NCBI GenBank assembly: GCA_023419995.1
Contig: JAEZXF010000118.1
Span: 1-10,146, forward strand
Origin: Pseudomonadota bacterium
GTDB lineage: Bacteria; Pseudomonadota; Alphaproteobacteria; Rhizobiales; Rhizobiaceae
Reading direction: 5' to 3'
Length of the DNA: 10,146 nucleotides
Under the pieces are notes generated by a model. That model did no database searches and was not told the DNA's origin. It worked only from the letters and a program-made list of their open reading frames with translations. A program made the position numbers and the translations under genes. Below, in pieces: positions 1 to 6,906 of this stretch (its first letter is position 1; each line of letters begins with the position of its first letter).

Positions 1-818
1 GGGACGGCGCCGAGCTGACCCCGATCGAATCCGCCCCCGCCTCGCTCGAGGGCTGGCTGGAGCCGATGGACTGGGACGTCATCGACCCGAACGGGCTTCA
101 GCCGCCCGAGGCGCGGCTGCCCGATGGCGGCATCGCCGCCACCTATTCCACGATCCTCGCCCAGCGCACCGACAAGCTGCCCGAGGGCAGGAAGATGGCG
201 TCGTGGGCCGACTTCTGGAACGTCGAGGCGTTTCCCGGACCGCGCGCGCTTCAGGACTCGGTGATGGAGAACCTCGAATTCGCGCTGCTCGCCGACGGCG
301 TCGAGGCCAAGGACCTCTACACCGTCCTCGCCACCGAGGAAGGCGTCGACCGCGCCTTCGCCAAGCTCGACGAGATCAAGCCGCACGTCGTGGCCTGGTG
401 GTCGGCGGGCGCGCAGCCGGTGCAGATGCTGTCCGACAACGAGGTCGCCTTCACCACCGCGTGGAACGGCCGCATCACCCAGCTCAAGCAGGAGGGCGTG
501 CCGGTCGAGACCGTGTGGAACGGCGGGGCGATCAAGCCGTCCTATGTCGGCATCCTCAAGGGCACCAAGCACAAGAAGGAGGCCGAGCAGTACGTCGCCT
601 TCATGATCGGCGACCCGGTGCGCGGCGCCGAGTTCGCCAAGCTCGTCGCCTATCCCAGCATGGTGAAGGGCCTTTACGACCACATCGATCCGGAGGCGGG
701 CCGCGAGATGCCGACCCACCCCGACAACCTTGCCGGCCAGTTTGTCGTCGACGCCGTGTTCTGGGCCAAGAACATGGATGCTCTCCAGGAGCGCTGGCAG
801 GAGTGGCTGCTCGACTGA
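1..818 (+). CDS. PotD-like ABC transporter periplasmic substrate-binding protein, 5'-truncated by the window edge
   Basis: This is the C-terminal part of an extracytoplasmic solute receptor of the spermidine/putrescine (PotD) class. The reading frame is open from base 3, without a start, to a TGA at 816-818, giving about 271 residues where the family usually has about 340-370. The signal peptide and much of lobe 1 are therefore outside the window. Family-like features are the late segments WNGRI, a GG.I.PSYVGILKGTK stretch, an EAEQYVAFM helix that in relatives precedes the closing hinge, and a C-terminal W..EWLLD tail. An internal ATG at 66 is not the start, because coding continues upstream of it. 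PotB- and PotC-like permease genes follow on the same strand, which supports the call. The ligand is unknown; the family binds polyamines and other small cationic or carboxylated compounds. Confidence 0.88.
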   Translation, partial: DGAELTPIESAPASLEGWLEPMDWDVIDPNGLQPPEARLPDGGIAATYSTILAQRTDKLPEGRKMASWADFWNVEAFPGPRALQDSVMENLEFALLADGVEAKDLYTVLATEEGVDRAFAKLDEIKPHVVAWWSAGAQPVQMLSDNEVAFTTAWNGRITQLKQEGVPVETVWNGGAIKPSYVGILKGTKHKKEAEQYVAFMIGDPVRGAEFAKLVAYPSMVKGLYDHIDPEAGREMPTHPDNLAGQFVVDAVFWAKNMDALQERWQEWLLD

Positions 819-828
819 GCCGGCCAGA

Positions 829-866
829 TGCGGCGGCGTCCTCGCCCTCTCCGGGACGCCGCCGCA
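829..866 (+). promoter_or_regulatory. Perfect 13-bp GC-rich hairpin between binding-protein and permease genes
   Basis: Bases 829-841 (TGCGGCGGCGTCC) are exactly complementary to 854-866 (GGACGCCGCCGCA), with a 12-base loop. The hairpin begins 10 bases after the binding-protein stop and ends 27 bases before the permease start. No T-run follows it, so it is a poor Rho-independent terminator. By analogy with the malE-malF spacer it may protect the upstream mRNA from 3' exonucleases, or cause partial termination, so that binding protein exceeds permease. The structure is seen; the role is inferred. Confidence 0.65.
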
Positions 867-893
867 CATATCCCTTGAACGCAGGCCCCCGCG

Positions 894-1718
894 ATGCGCT
901 TCGGTCACCGCCTCACCCTTCTGCCCGCCATGGCGCTGGTGCTCGTGATGTTCGCCGTCCCGGTGGCGTTCGTCTTTTCCGAGGCATTGTTCACGCCCGG
1001 GCCGTCGCTCGCCCATTTCGAGCGCTTCTTCTCGCGCCCGGCCTATCTGTCGGTCTACCGCAACACGCTGGTGGTCTCCGCCGTCACCGCCTCGATCTGC
1101 CTCGCGATCGGCTATCCGATGGCGCTGTTCATCGTCGGCCAGCCGGCGCGGCGGCGGCCGCCGCTGCTGTTCCTGGTGCTGGTGCCGCTGTGGATGAGCA
1201 TCCTCGTGCGCACCTATGCATGGATGGTGGTGCTGGGGCGCGAAGGCATCGTCAACGGCGCGCTGCAGTGGCTGGGCTTCACGGACCAGCCGCTGACGCT
1301 GATGTTCACCACCGGCGCGGTCTATGTCGCCATGGTGCAGATCCTGCTGCCGATCATGGTCGTCACCTGCTACTCGGCCATGACCGAGATCGACCCCGGC
1401 CTGGTGCGCGCGGCGCGCGTGTGCGGCGCCACCCCCTTCGCCGCCTTCCGCAAGGTGTTCCTGCCGCTGAGCCTCGAGGGCGCGCTGACCGGCTGGTCGG
1501 TCATCTTCATCCTGTCGATGGGCTTCTTCATCGTGCCGGCGCTGGTCGGCGGCCGCCGCGACGTGCTGCTCGGCAACATGATCGTCAACCAGGTCGGGCA
1601 GGCCAACTGGGGCTTCGCCGGCGCGCTGGCCATCGTCCTCCTCGTCTCGACCATCGTCCTGCTCGGGCTGGTACGGCTCGTCATCGGCCGCTTCCTCTAT
1701 TCCCCGCGGGAGGCGTGA
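894..1718 (+). CDS. PotB-like ABC transporter permease
   Basis: This is an inner-membrane permease of the spermidine/putrescine (PotB/PotH) branch, 274 residues, the normal size. An N-terminal hydrophobic helix (about residues 8-30) is followed by a periplasmic stretch containing the YRNTL entry typical of the fold, then about five more hydrophobic segments. The cytoplasmic EAA loop, which contacts the ATPase, is recognisable at about 172-190: RAARVCGATPFAAFRKVFLPLS with its conserved Gly178. A GGRRDVLLGNMI segment after the fifth helix is also typical of PotB relatives. The ATG at 894 has only a weak AGG (883-885) eight bases upstream, so translation may be poor compared with the binding protein. 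The next permease starts 3 bases after its stop, and the two presumably form a heterodimeric channel. Confidence 0.92.
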   Translation: MRFGHRLTLLPAMALVLVMFAVPVAFVFSEALFTPGPSLAHFERFFSRPAYLSVYRNTLVVSAVTASICLAIGYPMALFIVGQPARRRPPLLFLVLVPLWMSILVRTYAWMVVLGREGIVNGALQWLGFTDQPLTLMFTTGAVYVAMVQILLPIMVVTCYSAMTEIDPGLVRAARVCGATPFAAFRKVFLPLSLEGALTGWSVIFILSMGFFIVPALVGGRRDVLLGNMIVNQVGQANWGFAGALAIVLLVSTIVLLGLVRLVIGRFLYSPREA

Positions 1719-1721
1719 GCC

Positions 1722-2510
1722 ATGAAGACGCGCTTCCTCGCCGCCTTCTTGTTCGCGCTCGGCGTGCTGTTCCTGTTCTTCCCGATCCTGATCGTCGCGC
1801 CGATGTCGTTCAGCGGCGACCGCTTCCTCGGCTTCCCGCCGAAGAGCTGGGGCCTCGTCTGGTACCAGGCCTACTTCTCCGATCCGGTGTGGCTCGCCGC
1901 CACCTGGCGCTCGCTGCGCATCGCGGCGCTCGCCGGGCTGATCGCCACGCTCGCCGGCACGGCGGGCGTCGTCGGCCTCGCCCGGCTCGGCAAGCGCTGG
2001 CGCGCCGGCGTCACCGGGCTGCTGCTGGCGCCGGCCATCGTGCCCAACGTCATCGTCGCGCTCGGCGTGTTCATGCTGGCCCTGCGCTTCGGCTCGACCG
2101 ACAGCGAGGCGACGCTGGTCTTCGCCCATGCCGCGATCGGCCTGCCTTTCGTGGTGATGATCGTCGGCGCGGCCTATCGCCAGACCGACCCGATGCTGGA
2201 GAAGGCGGCGCGCGTGTTCGGCGCGGGGCCGCTGCGCGCCTTCTGGACGGCGACGGTGCCGCCGCTGGCGCCCGCCATCCTCGCCGCCTTCATCTTCGCC
2301 TTCTTCGTCTCGTTCGACGAGCTGGTGATCGCGCTGTTCCTGATGGGCGGCTCCGAGACGCTGCCGGTGCGGATCTGGAACGACCTGCGCTTCGAGATCA
2401 ACCCGACGATCGCGGCGATCTCCACCTTCTTCGTCGTCGTCACCGCGCTGGCCATGGGGCTGGCGGAATTCCTGCGCATCCGCGCCACCAGAAGACAGGG
2501 AAACAGTTGA
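1722..2510 (+). CDS. PotC-like ABC transporter permease
   Basis: This is the second inner-membrane permease, of the PotC/PotI branch, 262 residues, full length. It has a hydrophobic N-terminal helix (about 5-28), then a segment with SWGLVWYQAYF, the usual PotC-type motif that precedes helix 2. The EAA loop lies at about 160-180 (EKAARVFGAGPLRAFWTATVPPLAP, conserved Gly167). It is followed by FVSFDELVIALFLMG and a TLPVRIWNDLR stretch, a hallmark of PotC proteins. A strong GGGAGG at 1708-1713, eight bases before the ATG and inside the end of the upstream permease gene, supports the start. The stop overlaps the crotonase start by one base (TGATG), so the transporter and the enzyme genes are coupled. 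The ATPase subunit is not in the window. Confidence 0.93.
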   Translation: MKTRFLAAFLFALGVLFLFFPILIVAPMSFSGDRFLGFPPKSWGLVWYQAYFSDPVWLAATWRSLRIAALAGLIATLAGTAGVVGLARLGKRWRAGVTGLLLAPAIVPNVIVALGVFMLALRFGSTDSEATLVFAHAAIGLPFVVMIVGAAYRQTDPMLEKAARVFGAGPLRAFWTATVPPLAPAILAAFIFAFFVSFDELVIALFLMGGSETLPVRIWNDLRFEINPTIAAISTFFVVVTALAMGLAEFLRIRATRRQGNS

Positions 2511-3289
2511 TGTTCAGATATGAGAAATCCGACGGGATCGCGGTCATCACGCTCGACAACCCGCCGGTCAACGTGCTGACGCCCGAGCAGCACGAAGAGC
2601 TCTACCACATCCTGAAGGACTTCTACTCCGACCCCGAGGTGCGCTGCGGCATCTGGACCGGCGCAGGCGAGCGGGCCTTCTGCGCCGGCGACGACATCAA
2701 GAGCGAGCGCGGCGAGCGGTCGACGGCCGAGATCGTCGACCGGCACCTGACGCCGCGACGCGACGGCGACCCAGCCGAGTATCCCGGCTGGGAGGGCGAG
2801 ATCCTGGCGCTGAAGCGCACCAAGCCGATCATCGCCGCGGTCAACGGCCCGTGCATGGGCCAGGGCATGATCTACCTGCTGCTGCTCACCGACCTGCGCA
2901 TCGCCGTGCCGGCGGCGCGCTTCGGGATGCCCGAGATCGCCTACGGGATGCCCGGCGCCGGCGGCGTCACCCGGCTCGGCCGCCAGATCCCGCAGACGGC
3001 GGCGCTGTGGCTGGCGCTGACCGGCGAGTCGATCGACGCCGAGGAGGCGAAGCGCTGCTTCCTCGTCAACGAGGTCGTCGAGCCGGCTGAGCTGATGGCA
3101 CGGGCGAGGAAGATCGCCGGCCGCATCGCCTCGCTGCCGCCGCGCGCCGTGCGCGTCGAGATGGAGACGTTCTATCGCGCGCTCGACCTCGACCGCGACA
3201 CCGCCATGGCGTTCGCCGGCCACATGTACCAGCTCGTGCGCGCCACCTTCGACAAGACCCCGCCGCTCGCCGCCGGCAAGGAGAAGTGA
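2510..3289 (+). CDS. Crotonase-fold enzyme (enoyl-CoA hydratase/isomerase family), CaiD-like by context
   Basis: This is a cytoplasmic crotonase-superfamily protein of 259 residues, the normal length. Such enzymes stabilise a CoA-thioester enolate in an oxyanion hole. Visible motifs are the first oxyanion segment FCAGDDI (57-63), the second around NGPCMGQG (112-119), TDLRIA (127-132), and RFGMPEIAYGMPGAGG (137-152). Glu142 in PEI matches Glu164 of rat enoyl-CoA hydratase. The residue matching the other catalytic glutamate (Glu144) is Ile121 or Tyr122, and the segment between GQG and TD is one residue longer than usual. A simple hydratase role is therefore doubtful; isomerase, dehydratase, hydrolase or lyase chemistry is possible. 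The ATG at 2510 overlaps the permease stop, with AGGGA at 2497-2501. Pairing with the downstream ligase recalls CaiD/CaiC, but the substrate is unknown. Confidence 0.9.
   Translation: MFRYEKSDGIAVITLDNPPVNVLTPEQHEELYHILKDFYSDPEVRCGIWTGAGERAFCAGDDIKSERGERSTAEIVDRHLTPRRDGDPAEYPGWEGEILALKRTKPIIAAVNGPCMGQGMIYLLLLTDLRIAVPAARFGMPEIAYGMPGAGGVTRLGRQIPQTAALWLALTGESIDAEEAKRCFLVNEVVEPAELMARARKIAGRIASLPPRAVRVEMETFYRALDLDRDTAMAFAGHMYQLVRATFDKTPPLAAGKEK
3279..3283 (+). promoter_or_regulatory. Ribosome binding site deciding the acyl-CoA ligase start
   Basis: AGGAG lies inside the last codons of the crotonase gene. It is 8 bases from the ATG at 3292 but only 2 bases from an in-frame GTG at 3286, so the ATG is the better start. 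Confidence 0.7.
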
Positions 3290-3291
3290 CC

Positions 3292-4926
3292 ATGACCACC
3301 AGGACCATCGATCCCGGCATCGCCGAGATGCAGGCGGCGGCCGACAGGATCGCCGCCATGGATTTCCCCACCTCGATCGGCGCCTTCGTCGCCGAGCGCG
3401 CGGCGGCGATGGGCGACGCGCCCGCCGCCGTCTGGTTCGAGGACGGCATCACGCTGTCCTACGCCGACCTCCACCGCCGCTCCGACGCGCTGGCCGCCGC
3501 GCTCCTCGCCCGCGGCATCCGCAAGGGCGCGCATGTCGCGCTGATGATGCCCAACGTGCCGGAGTTCGTGCTGTCGTGGTTCGCGCTGGCCAAGCTCGGC
3601 GCGGTGCTGGTGCCGACCAACACGGCCTATACCAGCGCCGAGCTCGACTACCTGCTCAACCAGTCCGACGCGCAGGCGCTCATCACCGACGCCTCGCTGC
3701 TGCCGGCGCTCGAAGGCATGTCGAAGCGCCCGGCCGTGCTCGACGACGCGCGCGTCTTCGTGCGCGGCGGCGGCGATCCCTACGTCTCGCTCGACGCCAT
3801 GCTGGCCGAGGAGCGCGAGTGGAAGGCGCCGTGGCCGGTCGTCTCGACCGACCTGATGAGCCTGCAGTACACCTCCGGCACCACCGGCTTCCCCAAGGGC
3901 TGCATGCTGACGCACGACTACTGGCTGCTGCTCGCCCTGTCGGCGGCGTCCGGCATGGGGGCCGACGAGGTCAAGACCTCGCTGCTGTGGGCGCCGTTCT
4001 TCTACATGGACCCGCAGTGGCAGCTCTTGATGACCATGCAGCTCGGCGGAACCGCCTATGTGGCGAAGCGGATGAGCCTGACGCGGTTCTTCGACTGGAC
4101 CCGCGATCTCGCCATCAACTACACCTACTTCCCGGAGGCGGCGTTGAAGACGCTGCCGCCGAGCGAGGCCGATCGCAGGATGTCGCTGCGCTACATCAAC
4201 GCCTTCGGCTGGTCGCCGGCCTCGGTGAAGGAGGCGGAGGAGCGCTTCGGCGTCATCGCGCGCGATTCCTTCGGCATGACCGAGATCGGCGCCGGCATGC
4301 TGGTGCCGGTCGCCGCCACCCACAAGATCGACAAGCGCACCTGCGGCGTCGCCGCGCCGTTCCGCGAGACGCGGGTGATCGGCGACGACGGCAGGGAATG
4401 CGCCGTCGGCGAGGCCGGCGAGCTGCAGGTCCGCGGACGCTCGATCCTTCTCGGCTACTACAAGCGGCCCGACGCCAATGCCGAGAGCTTCGACGGCGAC
4501 TGGTTCCGCACCGGCGACCTCTTCATCCGCGACGAGGACGGCTATCTCTCCATCGTCGGCCGCATCAAGGACATGGTGCGTCGCTCGAGCGAGAACATCT
4601 CGGCCCGCGAGGTCGAGGCCGTGCTGGAGGAGCTGCCGGAGGTCGAGGAGGCGGCCGTGGTGCCGGTGCCCGACCCGCTGCGCAAGGAGGAGGTGAAGGC
4701 CTATCTCAAGCTCAAGCCCGGCGTCGTCCGCGAGAGCTTCTCGCTCGATGCGCTGTTCGCGCACTGCCGGGAACGCCTCGCCGCCTTCAAGGTGCCGCGC
4801 TACGTCGCCTTCATCGACGACTACCCGCGCACGCCCTCGCACAAGATCGCCAAGCCGAAGCTGATCGCAGCGGCCGGCGACCTGCGCAAGGACAGCTTCG
4901 ACCGCGTCGACGACGTCTGGCGTTAG
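3292..4926 (+). CDS. AMP-forming acyl-CoA synthetase/ligase (ANL superfamily), CaiC-like by context
   Basis: This is a cytoplasmic enzyme of 544 residues that would activate a carboxylate with ATP and join it to coenzyme A through an acyl-adenylate. The ANL core motifs appear in order. The P-loop is YTSGTTGFPKG (193-203), A5 is FGMTEIG (327-333), and GDWFRTGDL (402-410) supplies Asp409 for ribose binding. The hinge is GRIKDM (423-428). The C-terminal A10 motif is PRTPSHKIAKPKL, with the adenylation lysine at 518; His replaces the Gly common before that lysine. Length and motifs fit medium-chain or CaiC-type ligases. The upstream crotonase ends 2 bases before this start. Clustering with an uptake system suggests that it traps an imported carboxylate as a CoA thioester. 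The exact acid (carnitine/betaine type, aromatic or aliphatic) cannot be told from the sequence. Confidence 0.92.
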   Translation: MTTRTIDPGIAEMQAAADRIAAMDFPTSIGAFVAERAAAMGDAPAAVWFEDGITLSYADLHRRSDALAAALLARGIRKGAHVALMMPNVPEFVLSWFALAKLGAVLVPTNTAYTSAELDYLLNQSDAQALITDASLLPALEGMSKRPAVLDDARVFVRGGGDPYVSLDAMLAEEREWKAPWPVVSTDLMSLQYTSGTTGFPKGCMLTHDYWLLLALSAASGMGADEVKTSLLWAPFFYMDPQWQLLMTMQLGGTAYVAKRMSLTRFFDWTRDLAINYTYFPEAALKTLPPSEADRRMSLRYINAFGWSPASVKEAEERFGVIARDSFGMTEIGAGMLVPVAATHKIDKRTCGVAAPFRETRVIGDDGRECAVGEAGELQVRGRSILLGYYKRPDANAESFDGDWFRTGDLFIRDEDGYLSIVGRIKDMVRRSSENISAREVEAVLEELPEVEEAAVVPVPDPLRKEEVKAYLKLKPGVVRESFSLDALFAHCRERLAAFKVPRYVAFIDDYPRTPSHKIAKPKLIAAAGDLRKDSFDRVDDVWR

Positions 4927-4960
4927 AAGCTATGAGTCGGGAGGCGCTTGCGTCCCCGGC

Positions 4961-5932
4961 TCAGCCCTGCATGCGGCGCTGGAGCACGGCCAGCGTCAGC
5001 GCCGCGACGAGGATGATGCCCGACAGCGCGTCCTTGGTGTTGAAGTCGAGGCCCATCAGGTTCAGCCCGTTCTGGACCATGCCGAGGAACAGCACGCCGA
5101 CCAGCGTGCCCGGCACGTTGGGTCGGCCGCGCGGGTGCAGCGCCGCACCGATGAACACGGCGGCGATGGCGTCCATCAGGTAGGAGAAGCCCGACAGCGG
5201 CGTGAACATGCGGATCGACGAGGCCGAGATCAACCCGGCCACGGCGCAGGTCGCCGAGGCGGCGACGAAGCAAAAGACGAGGATCCAGTTGACGCGGATG
5301 CCGGCGACGGTGGCGGCCGAGCGCTGCATGCCGATGGCGTGGATGCGCCGGCCGAGCGTCGAGCGCTCGAGGAGGACGTAGTAGACGACGAGCAGCGCCA
5401 CCGCGATCAGCACCATGGTCGGGATGCCGAACTCGCGGCCCATGGAAAGCGCGCGGAACCCCTCCGGCATCTGGCGGTAGGAGATCGGCCCGCCGCCATT
5501 GGTGAAGATGCGCTGCACCGAGGAGCCTATGAAGAAGGTGCACAGCGTCGCCATGAACGGGCTGACGCGCAGCGCCACCACCAGGAGCGCGTTGAAGATG
5601 CCGACGATCGAGCCGCCGATGATGCCCGCGAGGCAGGCGGCCGGCCAGCCGGCGCCGAAATCCTTCATCGCCACCACGGCGAAGGCCGCGCCGAAATCGA
5701 GCGCGATGCCAATCGACAGGTCGATGCCGCCCGTCGCCACGATCAGCGTCATGCCGAGCGCCAGGATCAGCAGCACCGACGAGTTCTGCACGATGTTGAG
5801 CAGGTTCTGGCCCTGCACGAACACCGGGTTCCACGTCGCGAAGAAGGCGAAGAACAGCGCGAAGACGACGAGGAAGCCGAAGCGCAGCACGACCTCGCGC
5901 AGCGGGAAGCCCTTTGCGGCGGCGGAGGTCAT
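4961..5932 (-). CDS. Sugar ABC transporter permease 2, RbsC/CUT2 type
   Basis: This is an inner-membrane permease of the ribose/galactose/AI-2 (BPD_transp_2) family, 323 residues, the typical size. It has a hydrophobic helix at about 15-33, the conserved GMTLIVATGGIDLSIG segment at about 60-75, an ERSTLGRRIHAIGMQRSAATVAGI cytoplasmic loop (the family's coupling region, usually GGN..AA..SGI), and a late GTLVGVLFLGMVQNGLNLMG helix. The ATG at 5932 overlaps the TGA of the preceding permease gene (ATGA, 5929-5932), and AGAGGA (5940-5945) lies 7 bases upstream, so translational coupling is likely. It is the last gene of the operon. It is distinctly different from its partner permease, so the channel is probably a heterodimer, as in LsrC/LsrD. 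Confidence 0.93.
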   Translation of the reverse strand: MTSAAAKGFPLREVVLRFGFLVVFALFFAFFATWNPVFVQGQNLLNIVQNSSVLLILALGMTLIVATGGIDLSIGIALDFGAAFAVVAMKDFGAGWPAACLAGIIGGSIVGIFNALLVVALRVSPFMATLCTFFIGSSVQRIFTNGGGPISYRQMPEGFRALSMGREFGIPTMVLIAVALLVVYYVLLERSTLGRRIHAIGMQRSAATVAGIRVNWILVFCFVAASATCAVAGLISASSIRMFTPLSGFSYLMDAIAAVFIGAALHPRGRPNVPGTLVGVLFLGMVQNGLNLMGLDFNTKDALSGIILVAALTLAVLQRRMQG

Positions 5933-6906
5933 CGGCGCATCCTCTGCTGGATGGTGGACATGGTGACGACGACGACGATGAGCGTGCCCTTGATGAGGCC
6001 GGTCCAGAACACGTCGACGCCCATGGTCTTGAAGCCGACCGAGACGGCGGTGACGAACAGCGCGCCGATCACCGCGCCCCACAGCGTGACCACGCGGCGC
6101 GGCGAGAAGGCGGCGCCGAGGAACGTCGCCAGCACCATCTCGAGCAGCAGGTTGTCCTCGACGCCGGGCGACGAGCCCGAGCCCCGCGCCAGGACGAAGA
6201 ACGAGCAGGCGAAGCCGGTCAGCGCCGCCAGCAGGAAGGACTGCGCCACCAGCCGGTCGACCTTGAGGCCCGACACCTCTGCCGCGTCGCGGCTGCCGCC
6301 CACGGCCTGCAGGTTGAGCCCCCACCGGGTGCGGTGGACGAGGTGGAAGGCGAGCAGCGCGATCGCGGCGACGACGAGGATGCCGGTGGGGATGCCGAAG
6401 GTGCGCCCCGTGGCCAGCTCGAGGATCCACGGGTGGCTGACGTTGATGCGCCGGCTCTGGGTGACGACGTTGTTGACGCCGACGACCGCGACCAGCATCG
6501 TCAGCGTGGCGAGAAGCGGCGTCATGCGCACGCGGGTGACGAGGACGGCGTTGATCGCGCCGACGACGAGCGCTGCCGCCAGCGCAGCGAGCGCCGCGAC
6601 GGGCAGCGGATGGCCGGCGACCAGCATCTGCGCGACGATGCCGCCCGACAGCACGGCCGTGGCCGGGATCGACAGGTCGATGCCACCCGAGACGACGTCG
6701 TCGCCGCCGGCGATCACCACGGCCGACAGCCCGATGCACAGGAGCACGACCGGCAGCGACTGCACCAGCACCAGCTCGAGATTGGTGCGGGTCAGGAAGT
6801 TGGGCGCGTGCAGGCTGATATAGGCGAGCACGCCGACGAAGACGATGATCGGCAGCAGGCCGATCACGTCGGACAGGGCGTTGCGACGCGCCGGCTCAAC
6901 CCGCAT
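5929..6906 (-). CDS. Sugar ABC transporter permease 1, RbsC/CUT2 type
   Basis: This is the first of the paired inner-membrane permeases, 325 residues. Helices start at about 15-33. The family motif GGIDLS is at 74-79, preceded by an extra GGDDVVS (67-73) that the partner permease lacks. A cytoplasmic coupling loop reads TRWGLNLQAVGGSRDAAEVSGLKV, the canonical family form, and the C-terminus is a hydrophobic helix ending in QQRMRR. The start at 6906 is supported by GGGGAGG (6913-6919) six bases upstream, lying within the end of the ATPase gene, whose stop is 11 bases inside this gene. The overlap indicates coupled synthesis with the ATPase. Substrate specificity is not evident. Confidence 0.93.
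   Translation of the reverse strand: MRVEPARRNALSDVIGLLPIIVFVGVLAYISLHAPNFLTRTNLELVLVQSLPVVLLCIGLSAVVIAGGDDVVSGGIDLSIPATAVLSGGIVAQMLVAGHPLPVAALAALAAALVVGAINAVLVTRVRMTPLLATLTMLVAVVGVNNVVTQSRRINVSHPWILELATGRTFGIPTGILVVAAIALLAFHLVHRTRWGLNLQAVGGSRDAAEVSGLKVDRLVAQSFLLAALTGFACSFFVLARGSGSSPGVEDNLLLEMVLATFLGAAFSPRRVVTLWGAVIGALFVTAVSVGFKTMGVDVFWTGLIKGTLIVVVVTMSTIQQRMRR

Noticed and set aside
203..2509. Long open plus-strand frame running into the crotonase frame, covering the binding-protein and permease genes
   Set aside because: The translation is Arg/Ala/Gly/Pro-rich with no domain, and it lies out of frame with three recognisable transporter genes; stops are simply rare in this G+C-rich frame. 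Only the part from 2510 is real.
3172..4842. 556-residue minus-strand open frame opposite the acyl-CoA ligase
   Set aside because: Low-complexity His/Arg/Ala/Gly composition typical of the antisense of G+C-rich genes; the plus strand carries all ANL motifs.
4939..4956. Small imperfect stem between the convergent operons as a terminator
   Set aside because: Only 4 plus 2 base pairs around a G-G mismatch, a 4-base loop and no T-run on either strand.
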